Part shown: piece by piece, positions 31,633 through 42,217 of the stretch
How the letters are laid out: every line of letters begins with the position of its first letter
How positions within the stretch are numbered: position 1 is the stretch's first letter
Assembly: GCA_038380435.1 (NCBI GenBank)
Contig: JAWZYU010000034.1
Coordinates: 3,020,704-3,084,703, forward strand
Length of the DNA: 64,000 nucleotides
Reading direction: 5' to 3'
Source: Ryuthela nishihirai
Lineage: Eukaryota > Arthropoda > Arachnida > Araneae > Heptathelidae
The notes under the pieces: model-generated
Seen by the model: the letters and a program-made list of their open reading frames with translations, nothing else
The model's database searches: none
What the model was told of the DNA's origin: nothing
Made by a program: the position numbers and the translations under genes

Positions 31633-31910
31633 CTAAGCCGTGGCCTGGACTTGAGACTAAGCCGTGGGTCCATGTGCAGGAGAGCCATAATATATGCAAG
31701 CTATAGGACACTCTGGATGGTCTTGACATGAGGCTTCCATCTGTCTCTTAACTTCGTGGAAAAATTATGGCTGTCAATGTCAACCTATTGGCCTTATTTT
31801 AACACGAACAATAATAAATATTCCAGTGGGTTCTTCATCCAGTCTTCTGTGAGTCTTGTATTTCGCCATTTGTGTTCAAAAAAAAATTGCCGATCAGAGG
31901 TAAAACAACC
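31633..31910 (+). mobile_element. Decayed SINE-A, head missing
   Basis: Body and tail motifs in order: AAGCCGTGG, GGAGAGCCAT, CTCTGGATGG, TTCCAGTGGG, TGCCGATCAGAGGTAAAACA. About 70 bp of foreign sequence (about 31753-31822) interrupts it. Strongly diverged. Confidence 0.6.
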
Positions 31911-31984
31911 GAATATTTGAGGGCACTTTTTTTCATGCAAAATGGAATGAATATCCTTGTCCCAAAGTCACATAAATGGATAAA

Positions 31985-32492
31985 GAGGGCCACTGGATAT
32001 ATATTGTGAAACAGACGGAAACCATCGTCAAGGCCATCCAGCGGTTTTCGATATGCCCAGGGTGGGGATGGCTCAATCGGTAGCGCGCCAGGCTCGTAAT
32101 CTGCAGTTCCCAGGTTCGATTCCCAGCTGGGTCAGCGTCGAGATTTATCTCCGCAAAACTCCCCGCCCTGTCTACGGTCAGTAGGGGACACCGATGGGCT
32201 TGGGAAAGGCGCCGTCCGTCGGATGGGACTTTAAGCCGTGGATCCCTGTGCGGGAGAGCCATACCCTGTGAGAACATTAAAGAACACTGTGGATGCCCTT
32301 GACGGGAGGCTACCATCTGTCTCCCAACAGCTGTTCCAGTGGGTCACCTCCCCCAACCTTCGGAGTCCATGTGACCGACCATTTAGCCCATGGTGTGCAA
32401 AAAAGTGCCGCTCAGAGGTAAAACAACCAACTGATCGATATGCCCAAAGCTCTCTTTCATTAGGGGCCACGACTTATCGTCGTATCCGATAA
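31985..32492 (-). mobile_element. Old SINE-A split by a younger SINE-A
   Basis: 31985-32047 (ACAGACGGAAACCATCGTCA, AGGCCATCCAGCG) and 32447-32492 (AAGCTCTCTTTCATTAGGGG, CCACGACTTATCGTC) are consecutive parts of a diverged minus-strand SINE-A. The plus-strand copy at 32060-32434 interrupts it. Confidence 0.65.
32060..32434 (+). mobile_element. SINE-A nested in an older SINE-A
   Basis: Flanked by the exact 12-bp duplication TCGATATGCCCA (32048-32059 and 32435-32446). The body lacks about 12 bp of the GAGAAGGTTGG region. Confidence 0.9.
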
Positions 32493-33342
32493 TTATGTAA
32501 TATATAATAATGCCTTTCAAAGCACATTTACGCCGTCTTTCTTAACGATAACAGCAGAAGTTTAGCGGTGAGTATCTCAACACACTTAATGATACATTCT
32601 TACGTAGAGACTCCATGAAACAAAAATCGAATCGATGGAAAGCAATTGCAGAACAGTCAAGCAAACCGAAAACGCCAAAAGGTGAAACAGAATCAGATGA
32701 TCAGTCTGTGCGAACTATCAGGAAAAGGTAATCACGAACTTGAGGAATATTTCATGAATCTGTGTCTAGCAACAAAATCCAGTGCAATTCATTTGAAGAC
32801 GTGTTTGCCGAATTCTTCTGATCTTTCGATACGAGTTTGTTCTTAAGCAATAAGCTTGCTTAAGCGGCAGAGTCAGATGCTTGTTTGCATGAACTTGAAC
32901 AAAGTTGCCTTCCTTTGAGTCATGACAAGACGATGGTAAAATAAATCTATCAAATAAATTCACTCAAATGTTTTCCTACTACGATGTCTCAGAAGTGAAT
33001 TAGAAAAATAATATCTTTGACCACTGACTTCATAGTTTTAATTTGGAAAGTGGCGAAGCAGTAGTGAATAACTTATCAGCGAAAATATCTCCCACTAATT
33101 AGTTTAATTTGAAGCATAAAACACCGTTCCTTTTACGGCAGCTTCGGCAGCAGAGTTTCTGAATGAAACGTGAGAATTAGCATTTGGTGTTGCTATCAGA
33201 AAGGTTTGCTTGAAAAGTTGCCTTTCAGTAGTTGCAGCCTGATGATCACTTACCTCATTCATCATTCTCAGATGGCGAAACATCAATATCGTCTGCAAGG
33301 CTTGATCAAGCTGGCTGCGGACAAGAAGATTTTATATGAATA
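32493..33342. other. Unique DNA, nothing recognised
   Basis: Moderately AT-rich, short frames only. No repeat of the families above. Confidence 0.4.
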
Positions 33343-33920
33343 GACTCTTTTGAATGACGTCAGGGAAGGAGAGATTTCACTGATCCGAACACTGGGTAAT
33401 CGTAATTCCGTTCAACTAAATGAAAAATCCACAAGAAATACATTTCATTAATAAACTAGAAAGTCGAATCGCCTCCGGAGAATATAAAATGATAGGTTTC
33501 AAAGGGTAAAATAACTTTCTTCCTCTACTCAGATGGAGCAGGGTTTAATTATTTTACCTCTAAGTGGCAGTTTTTGTACACAATGGGCTAAATGCCAAGG
33601 TCACAAGGATCCAAAAGGGCTCAGGGAAGGTGACTCTTTTGAATGACGTCGGGAAAGCAGAGATTCTCACTGACCCGTACCACTGGGAAATCATAATTTC
33701 GTTGAACTAGATGAAAAATCCAGAAGAAATACATTTCATTAATAAACTAGAAAGTCGAATCGCCTCCGGAGAATATGAAATGATAGGTTTCAAAGGGTAA
33801 AATAACTTTTTCTTCCTCTACTCAGATGGAGCAGGGTTTAATTATTTTACCTCTAAGTGACAGTTTTTGTACACAATGGGCTAAATGCCGGTGCACAAGG
33901 ATCCAAAAGGGCTCAGGGAA
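33343..33920 (+). repeat. Tandem duplication of about 289 bp
   Basis: GACTCTTTTGAATGACGTC occurs at 33343 and 33632, and the intervening 289 bp is repeated with few changes. Each copy ends in the first part of a diverged minus-strand SINE-A tail (TTTTTGTACACAATGGGC). Confidence 0.85.
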
Positions 33921-34206
33921 GGCTGGGAGAAGGATACCCACTAGACAGCTGTTAGGAAACAGATGGTAGACACCCATCAAAGCCATCCAGCGTGTTCTTT
34001 AACGTGCACCGGGTATGGCTCTCTCGCACACGTGACCGTGGCTTAACATCCCATCCGACGGACGGCTACCTTTTGAAGCCCATCGGTGTAGCCTAATGAC
34101 CGAGGAGTTTTGAAGAGATAAATCTTAACATTGGCCCAGGGGCGACTCGAACCTGGGAACTGTAGTTTACTAGCCTGGCGCGCTACCGATTGAGCCACAC
34201 TCACTC
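33838..34206 (-). mobile_element. SINE-A, old diverged copy
   Basis: Full length but many substitutions throughout; the head reads CTACCGATTGAGCCACACTC. Its tail end is inside the 289-bp duplication, so the SINE predates it. Confidence 0.75.
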
Positions 34207-34619
34207 TTCTTATGGGTGCTGAACCTAAGATAATTTTAGGAGATGTGGAACAAAATTCTCTTTTTTTTTTAAAATAATTTTAAAATAGCTCTTGGTATGT
34301 CATTTACAGTAGCGTGGTCAAGGCATTTGTATAAGGGGAAGATTTTTTTTTCTATATAAGTATTCATACTATATTCTTTCAATGCAGTTTACAAAGAAAT
34401 CCCTTTTTTTAACCGTGAGGAATGTTTTGTCTTATTGTAAACAGTGCTCTCTGCCGGTGGCTGAGGAAACTAAAATCTTACAAATTCACTGATAATTGAT
34501 CACAATCTTATTTAATGCTTACTCTTTCTTGTTTGCAGAGTAATAATAAAAGGCAGACCACTTCAACTGTTTTAATATCTTTTAATTCAATATCATTTAA
34601 CAGGGCGATTTACCCCAAA
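34207..34619. other. Unique AT-rich DNA, nothing recognised
   Basis: Poly-T and poly-A runs; no frame or repeat assigned. Confidence 0.4.
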
Positions 34620-34996
34620 TCTGGGGCGGAGTTGCTCAGTCGGTAGCGAGCCAGGCTCGTAATCTGCAATTTCCAGGTTCGAGTCCCAACTGGGTCAGCG
34701 TTGAGACTTATCTCTGAAAAACTCCCCACCCTCCCCACGGTCAGTAGGGGACACCCATGGGCTTGGAAAGCCCGCCCTCCGTCGGATGGGATGTTTAGCC
34801 GTGGCCCCGTGTACGGGAGAGCCATACCCTGTGCACATTAAAGAACACGCTGGATAGCCTTGACGGGAGGCTACCATCTGTCTTCCAACAGCTATTCCAG
34901 TGGGTCCCCTCCCCTAACCTTCTCCGAGTCTTCGGCGTCCTTGTGACCTGGTCTGGGGTGCAAAAATTGCCGCTCAGAGATAAAATAACCCACCAA
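34620..34996 (+). mobile_element. SINE-A, full length, diverged
   Basis: Head GGGGCGGAGTTGCTCAGTCG with B box GGTTCGAGTCC. The tail lacks the TTAGCCCATGG segment near 34955. No clear target duplication. Confidence 0.8.
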
Positions 34997-35604
34997 CATT
35001 TTCCCCAATTCCATAAAAATCCTGTGAATAATTTTATCATTTTTCAATATCGCGCTTTCAAAAGTTTAAGGGGCTGTAGCACCTTAAGCACTCGCCTGAA
35101 TACACCTCTGTGTTCTCGTAATATATATTTTATTTATTTAATTAAATGTACATAAATCTTTAAATACAAATTTCATAAAGTGTGTAACTTTTTATTCCTG
35201 AAATTCTTCGTCCTACTCCTCAATTGTTTAAAGGTCGTCGGGATCGACTTCGGCTTGAGTCTCGACAGGCATTTTGGTCTGTGATTCGTGAGCTCTTTTC
35301 ATATAACCACAAAACAGGAATGCAGAAGAATACTCTCTGTGGAAATGCGGTGAGAAACTTCGTGATGACAGAAGATAGAGATGACGTTTTTTGCTTTCGA
35401 CAGTTGAAAGACTTCGCTGAACTTACGAAGGTCCTCCGATACCTTCTGTTCTTCCTCTTCCAATTCGACCTCCTCAGCAGTCTCGACTTTTAAGTTTCCT
35501 GTCCGCTCGTTATCAGCAACCATTCAGTAATTATTGAATACCGTCCTCCCCCATATCGTTCAATCCTTCGTAGCCTACCCGGGAAGCAATACTAACAATC
35601 CCCT
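34997..35604. other. Unique DNA holding one acidic frame
   Basis: No repeat family is recognised. The only notable feature is the 75-codon minus-strand frame at 35299-35523. Confidence 0.35.
35299..35523 (-). CDS. Unrecognised 75-codon acidic frame
   Basis: The frame starts at an ATG that directly follows a TGA. The first 45 residues are rich in Glu and charged (NLKVETAEEVELEEEEQKVS, then EDLRKFSEVFQLSKAKN) and could form a helix or coiled coil. The remainder is Cys/His/Ser-rich and looks like non-coding read-through. It could be an exon end, the acidic C-terminus of a decayed transposase, or chance. No splice-site case was built, and I do not assign a function. Confidence 0.15.
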   Translation of the reverse strand: MVADNERTGNLKVETAEEVELEEEEQKVSEDLRKFSEVFQLSKAKNVISIFCHHEVSHRISTESILLHSCFVVI

Positions 35605-35620
35605 TGAGAGTCAGTCTTGT

Positions 35621-36006
35621 GGGGCGAGGGTGGCTCAGTCGTAGCGCGCCATTCTCGTAATCTGTAGTTCCCAGGTTCGAGTCCCAGCTGAGTCAGCGTT
35701 GAGATTCATCTCCGCAAAAAATTCCCCGCCCTGCTCACGGTCAGTAGGGGACACCGATGGGCTTGGAAAGGCCGCCGTCCGTCGGATGGGACGTTAAGCC
35801 GTGGCCCCTTGTGCGGGAGAGCCATACCCTGTGCACGTTAAAGAACACGCTGGATGGCCTTGACGGGAGGCTACCATCTGTCTCCCAACAGCTGTTCCAG
35901 TGGGTCCCCTCCCCCAACCTTCTCTGAGCCTTCGGGGTCCATGTGACCTGCCATTTAGCCCATGGTATGCAAAAAAGTGCCACTCAGAGGTAAAACAACC
36001 CAACCC
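35621..36006 (+). mobile_element. SINE-A, full length
   Basis: Flanked by the exact 16-bp duplication TGAGAGTCAGTCTTGT (35605-35620 and 36007-36022). Likely young. Confidence 0.93.
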
Positions 36007-36338
36007 TGAGAGTCAGTCTTGTACGGTGGGTTCGTGTACTCTTGCCTAGAGTACTTTTAGACTCTTCTGTAGCGCAAAGTGAACTATATCTGCAATGCAA
36101 GGTGTTTATAAAGTAACTATCAATTTCTGTGAACAAACCTTTTAATAACTCTTTGTGTTAGAAATGAATCAAAAACATGAAAGCAACAAAACATTAATAC
36201 GATTCAGCATGACCCCCTTGCATGTTAACAAACAAATCCGAACGTTCAGTGGTAGCACGGTAAACCCTTTCCAAGATATCTGGTGTAATCTTAGCCACTG
36301 CAGCTGTGATTCGCTCCTTCAGTTCATTAATGCTGTTA

Positions 36339-36723
36339 TTGGGTTGTTTTACCTCTGAGCGGCACTTTTTTGCACACCATGGGCTAAATGGCCAGGTCAC
36401 ATGGACCCCGAAGGCTCAGAGAAGGTTGGGGGAGGGGACCCACTGGAACAGCTGTTGGGAGACAGATGGTAGCCTCCCGTCAAGGCCATCCAGCGTGTTC
36501 TTTAACATGCACAGGGTATGGCTCTCCCGCACACGGGGCCACGGCTTAACGTCCCATCCGACGGACGGCGGCCTTTCCAAGCCCATCGGTGGCCCCTACT
36601 GACCTTGGGCAGGGCTGGGAAATTTTGCGGAGATAAATCTCAAAGCTGACCCAGCTGGAACTCGAACCTGGGAACTACAGATTACGAGCCTGGCGCGCTA
36701 CCGACTGAGCCACCCCCGCCCCT
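36339..36723 (-). mobile_element. SINE-A, full length
   Basis: Flanked by the exact 13-bp duplication ATTAATGCTGTTA (36326-36338 and 36724-36736). Inserted in the mariner C-terminal region. Confidence 0.93.
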
Positions 36724-37199
36724 ATTAATGCTGTTAATCTACATCTTGTACACTTCTGATTTGATATAACTCCACACAAAAAAATCTAGATCTGCGAGGT
36801 CAGGTGACCTTGGAGCCCAAAATCTGACGGAACCTCTTCCGCTCCACTTACCCGGAAAGGTTTCATCTAGGTAGTCACGGCAATGTCTTCAAAATGGGGT
36901 GGTGCCTCATCTTGTTGGAAGATAACAATATCCATAATTCCATCACACACAATTTGCGGCACGAAAAAGATCTCCAGAAACATTCAGGTAAATGTCGCCA
37001 GTAATTGTGTTCTCAGAAAAACAGAAAGGGCCATACACCTTGGTCTTTGTGATGTCCCCCAACCAAACTTTAACCTTTGAAGAATCCCTGACTCACTCCA
37101 GACTTTGATGTGGATGTTCGTCAGCCCAAATCCTGAAATTGTGCCTGTTGACAGGTCCACCCACATGTGTGAAACGTCGCCTCATCACCGAACAAAATG

Positions 37200-37589
37200 G
37201 GGGCGGAGGTGGCTCAGTCGGTAGCGCGCCAGGCTCGTAATCTGTAGTTCCCAGGTTCGAGTCCCAGCTGGGGCAGCGTTGAGATTTATCTCCGCAAAAC
37301 TCCCCGCCCTGACCACGGTCAGTAGGGGCCACCGATGGGCTTGGAAAGGCCGCCGTCCGCCGGATGGGACGTTAAGCCGTTGGCCCATGTGCGGGAGAGC
37401 CATACCCTGTGCACGTTAAAGAACACGCTGGATGGCCTTGACGGGAGGCTATCATCTGTCTCCCAACAGCTGTTCCAGTGGGTCCCCTCCCCCAACCTTC
37501 TCTGAGCCTTCGGGGTCCATGTGACCTGGCCATTTTGTCCATGGTGTGCAAAAAAGTGCCGCTCAGAGGTAAAACAACCCAACCCAACT
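37200..37589 (+). mobile_element. SINE-A, full length
   Basis: Flanked by the exact 10-bp duplication GAACAAAATG (37190-37199 and 37590-37599). Second SINE in the same mariner, opposite orientation. Confidence 0.92.
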
Positions 37590-38382
37590 GAACAAAATGT
37601 TATTCATGAGATCATCTGTTCCACGGCTTCCAAAAGATCATGACCGCACGAGCTGCATAGTCCTCCTCGTGTAGCTTATGAAACATCTGCAGATGATAAC
37701 ATCGTTTTTTCCAAACAACCGTTTGCGTTACACCAAGCTCCGTCTTTACTCTCCTTGTTGATGACGAGGTCTACGATTGATTTCATCCTCGATGCGTTCC
37801 ACAGTTTCTGGTGATACTGGAGGTTGACCAGAACGTTTTTCATTATGATCATTCCCTGTCCTCCGAAATTTATTCATCAGGGATCTGATTGCTGCCCTTG
37901 TTGGCGGTGGTTTATGGAATTTACGAGTGAACTCTTGTCTCACCCCTTGGAAGCTCTAGATTTTTGTTTGTGGGGTTATATCAAATCTGAAGTGTACAAG
38001 GTGAAAATTAACAGCATTAATCATATCTCGCAGATGTGCGTCAACTACTGCTATTATTTCTTCAGTCGTCAGCATGATTCACAAAACCTGGAACAGAAAA
38101 TGATCAGTCAGAGTTTTCAGAAAAATGGATAGTTACTTTATAAACATCCTGTACAGTGGTTCCATCAATTAAGAATAACCCTAAGTTGTATATTAATATA
38201 TTATTTTAATAAATTATTAATATATATTTATTGTATAAGTTGAATAATCCTAAGTTGTGAATGGTAAGCTAATGTCGAAACTATAACTTCTAAAATAAGG
38301 TTTTTTTTGGCAAAATACGATGACAAATAATTATCTTAATCAAATATATCAATATCTCGATTTTCAACAATATTTGTTCAGT

Positions 38383-38584
38383 ATGCCGAGTGGTTAGCGC
38401 GCTTGGCCACTGATCTAAGGGACCTGGGTTTGAGCCCCGGGTAAGGCATGGATGTATGTGTTGTTTTTTCTGCTGAGTTCCTGCCATCCTCTCAGATCTT
38501 CTACTACTTTGGCATATAAACTGACAGGATCCTGTCAGACCTCTGTGGCAAGCAGCTGCTTGAGAGGGTATTTTTTTTATTTAA
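38383..38584 (+). mobile_element. SINE-B, full length
   Basis: A-box-like TGCCGAGTGGTTAGCGC, B box GGTTTGAGCCC, the body ACTGACAGGATCCTGTCAGA, and a T-rich tail. Inserted in the foldback element. No clear target duplication. Confidence 0.82.
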
Positions 38585-39024
38585 TGAGATATGGAAGTTT
38601 GAATATTTAACAGCAGCAATACCAGTCTTAAGAAATTTGTACAAAACTGATGAATAGTGAAAGAATTACTTACCTAAAATACATGCTTATTTTATTAAAC
38701 ACTTTGATATAATACTTAATACCAAGTTTTAGTTCTGAAATCAACTTTTGTGACTGGCATAGTTATTGTTAAATATTCAGACTTCCATAACTCATAAAAT
38801 ATTGAACAAATATTGTTGAAAATCGAGATATTAATGTATTTGATTGAGATCTTTATCTGCTATCACATTTTTCAAAATAAAAAAGGCTATTTTAGAAGAT
38901 ATAGAGGTTTCGACGTCAACATGGTTGCTCCTTAATTAAATGAACTGCACCAAACTCACAGTTTTGGGTACATACCATATTTCAGGAACTGTCGTTTGAC
39001 CTGATGAGCACCATTTTTTGTTGT

Positions 39025-39408
39025 ATTGGGTTGTTTTACCACTGAGCGGCACTTTTTTGCACACCATGGGCTAAATGACCAGGTCACATGGACCCCGAAG
39101 GCTCAGAGAAGGTTGGGGGAGGGGACCCACTGGAACAGCTGTTGGGAGACAGATGGTAGCCTCCCGTCAAGGCCATCCAGCGTGTTCTTTAACGTGCACA
39201 GGGTATGGCTCTCCCGCACACGGAGCCACGGCTTAACGTCCCATCCGAAGGACGGCGGCCTTTCCAAGCCCATCGGTGTCCCCTACTGACCGTGGGCAGG
39301 GCGGGGAATTTTGCGGAGATAAATCTCAACGCTGACCCAGCTGGGACTCGAACCTGGGAACTACAGATTACGAGCCTGGCGCGCTACCAACTGAGCCACC
39401 CCCGCCTC
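39025..39408 (-). mobile_element. SINE-A, full length
   Basis: Close to the family consensus by eye; ends at CACCCCCGCCTC. Target duplication not clear. Inserted between arms of the foldback element. Confidence 0.88.
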
Positions 39409-39737
39409 ACACCATTTGTCCTTGGCTTTCTATTAGCATACAGATAATTGACAATACTGAACAAATATTGTTGAAAATCGAGATATTGATATATTTGATT
39501 GAGATAATTATTTGGCATCGTACTTTGCCAAAAAAAAAATCTTATTTTAGAAGTTATAGAGTTTCAACATGCGCTTACCATTAGCTTACCAACAGAACCA
39601 TGAGGAAACCTTTCTTCTTCTTTTGATCAGCAAAAGTATCCATATTAATGATTAGGAACAAAGAGTGTAACTTAGAAGTAAAACAATAAAATAGACAGTT
39701 TTTGAAAAAAAAATCGTTATACTCTTTATTTTTTGTG

Positions 39738-40805
39738 TTTCTTGGACCTTACATTCACCTTTACCTTTTGCATTTTTATGTCTCTATTGTGTTTCTTGGA
39801 CCATCCCCCAACCCTTTTACATTTTTATGTCTCGATTGTGTTTCTTGGACCATCCCCCCACCCTTTTACGTTTTTATATCTCGATTGTGTTTCTTGGACC
39901 ATCCCCCAACCCTTTTACATTTTCTTTTGTCTCGATTGTGTTTCTTGGACCATCCCCCAACCCTTTTACTTTTTTTGTCTCGATTGTGTTTCTTGGACCA
40001 TCCCCCAACCCTTTTACATTTTTATGTCTCGATTATGTTTCTTGGACCATCCCCTCACCCTTTTACGTTTTTAGGTCTCGATTGTGTTTCTTGGACCATC
40101 CCCCCACCCTTTTACGTTTATATGTCTCGATTGTGTTTCCTGGACCATCCCCCAACCCTTTTACATTTTTTTTGTCTCGATTGTGTTTCTTGGACCATCC
40201 CCCCAACCCTTTTATTTTTTTTTGTCTCGATTGTGTTTCTTGGACCATCCCCCAACCCTTTTACATTTTTTTGTCTCGATTGTGTTTCTTGGACCATCCC
40301 CCCCACCCTTTTACATTTTTATGTCTCGATTGTGTTTCTTGGACCATCCCCCCCCACCCTTTTACATTTTTATGTCTCGATTGTGTTTCTTGGACCATCC
40401 CCCCACCCTTTTACATTTTTTGTCTCGATTTTGTTTCTTGGACCATCCCCCAACTCTTTTACATTTTTATGTCTCGATTATGTTTCTTGGACCATCCCCC
40501 CACCCTTTTACGTTTTTATGTCTCGATTGTGTTTCTTCGACCGTCCCCCAACCCTTTTGCATTTTTTTTGTCTCGATTGTGTTTCTTGGACCATCCCCCA
40601 ACCCTTTTACTTTTTTTTTGTCTCGATTGTGTTTCTTGGACCATCCCGCACCCTTTTACATTTTTTTGTCTCGATTGTGTTTCTTGGACCATCCCCCACC
40701 CTTTTACATTTTTATGTCTCGATTGTGTTTCTTGGACCATCCCCCAACCCTTTTACATTTTTATGTCTCGATTGTGTTTCTTGGACCATCCCCCACCCAC
40801 CCATC
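39738..40805 (+). repeat. Minisatellite, about 49-bp unit, about 22 copies
   Basis: The unit is GTCTCGATTGTGTTTCTTGG followed by ACCATCCCCCAACCCTTTTA and CATTTTTAT. Copies recur every 47-52 bp; the motif ACCATCCCC occurs at 39800, 39850, 39898 and so on to 40784. Copies vary mainly in C- and T-run lengths. All three plus frames and parts of the minus strand are open, an effect of the repeat lacking stops, and not coding. Confidence 0.95.
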
Positions 40806-42217
40806 CTCTATTTTTTCTAGATCCGGGTGTAATTTTCGCCACTCCTTAATCCTGATATAAAATCCTTCCACTAATTTCTGCAATCAGTTTCAAACTATAA
40901 GATTCCATGATTATTTTAGATTTTGTTTTGTTTAATTTTCCGTTTATTTTTTAAATATTCTAAATAAATATCCTGAAAAGTGTCGTCGATGCACTTGATG
41001 ATGCAATAGATGAAGCAAAAAATCTGATACGACAACAATGATAAATCAGTCAGAGAATAACAACAGTGGAAGTCAAGCACATTTCATTAGAAATGTTGAA
41101 AGAAATTTATATAAATTGTCTACCCATATTTTGAATTGAAAAAAATTCTTGGAAAATCCGATCTACTTACACAACAAAATATACCCATTTCTCGATTTAA
41201 ACGGCAGATAGGTTCCTGGAAATCACCGCGTAAATGGAAACCGTGCAAATCAAAACCAAAATAAAAGAAAGTGGGAGATAAGTTCCAAAAAAAATTCTTG
41301 TTATGAATCAAACGGGCATTGAAAGTTTCTTCTATACATATTTGTCTCAAATTAAATTCAGCAATGATAATAATAAGCATTAATGTAACATTGTTTTGTA
41401 CTTTATTTGCACTAATTCGGATATGCTTAGATTAAATTTCTCATAGATTTATTTTTGATTAAGAAAAATATTCATCCTTAATATGCGTACACTATTGAAT
41501 TTGAAAGAAGGATATTTATGAACTGAATTCAAATTGGAAATTAAGCCTCTGTACCAACTGTTAGTATTTTATTTTGTAAAATTAGTATTTATGTGATATT
41601 TTATGAACCAATGTACTTATTAATCACCCATATTTCGCAGATCTAATAGTTTACAAAGTTAAACTTGTTGCTAAAAATGATATAAAACACGGTTTTTTAA
41701 GTCTCAGAAATTGGAATATTTTCGGTCTATAGAAGTCAGATTTCACTGCCGATTGAAAACAGGTTTAACTTCATTAAGAACGTCGCGAGACAGATTAAAT
41801 TTACACATGATGATTTTCTTAAAGAAGAATTTACTCTCATCTATATGTTCACGAAAATAAATAATACGATCTAAAGCTAATTAGTTTGTTTTTACTTTGG
41901 GATGACAGTCTAAAAATATCCCTTGCTACTTCATTATATCTACATAGAAAACAAAACACTTAATCCGCACCTTGTAAAACCGAGTCTATAATTGTGTAAA
42001 TTGAGACTGGTTCTATTTTCTTGACCGTGTGAAATCAGAACCTTACACACTGAATATCGTTAAAATACAGGGATAGTTGCACTTCATTAGAATTTTTAAA
42101 GCACAAAAAAATACAGTTTAGAGATCTGGGAATGATACAATTAAAGAGCTCTAGTAAATCTGAAACTAAATATGTGGAAGAATCGATCATAAAGGAAGCC
42201 TAAGTCAAATAAAGCTT
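40806..42217. other. AT-rich DNA between minisatellites, nothing recognised
   Basis: No credible frames or known repeats. Confidence 0.4.

Larger units (their letters stand above)
36150..37945 (-). pseudogene. Mariner-type transposase remnant
   Basis: Minus-strand pieces: near the N-terminus (37943-37746) REFTRKFHKPPPTRAAIRSL and MNKFRRTGNDHNEKRSGQPP, a helix-turn-helix region of the kind found in arthropod mariner-like transposases. A middle part (about 37190-36760) has VWLGDITKTKVYGPFCF, then FPGKWSGRGSVRFWAPRSPD before 'L-DLDFFLW'-like DNA. The C-terminus is INELKERITAAVAKITPDIL at 36333-36274. Stops, frameshifts and two SINEs break it. The true N-terminus is missing. Confidence 0.65.
36098..38151 (-). 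mobile_element. Mariner-like element, rearranged, carrying two SINE-A copies
   Basis: Ends are inverted repeats: CAAGGTGTTTATAAAGTAAC at 36098 and the inverse of CAGGATGTTTATAAAGTAAC ending 38151. TA follows the right end; the left flank reads TG. Without the two SINEs it measures about 1.25 kb, normal for mariner-type elements. The right 200 bp is a second 3' end in opposite orientation (see findings). Confidence 0.75.
38154..39602. mobile_element. Long foldback element with nested SINE-B and SINE-A
   Basis: Arms of about 130 bp at 38258-38395 and 39450-39590 are inverted repeats: TCAATATCTCGATTTTCAAC on the left and its complement on the right. A further inverted copy of the arm lies at 38795-38930. 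The outer ends CAGTGGTTC (38154) and the inverse at about 39602 are only loosely alike. It starts right at the TA that ends the mariner. No transposase frame. Confidence 0.55.

Noticed and set aside
39702..40860. Open frames of 372, 340 and 258 codons on the plus strand
   Set aside because: They are translations of the 49-bp minisatellite in different frames. The unit has no stops, and repeat number explains the length.
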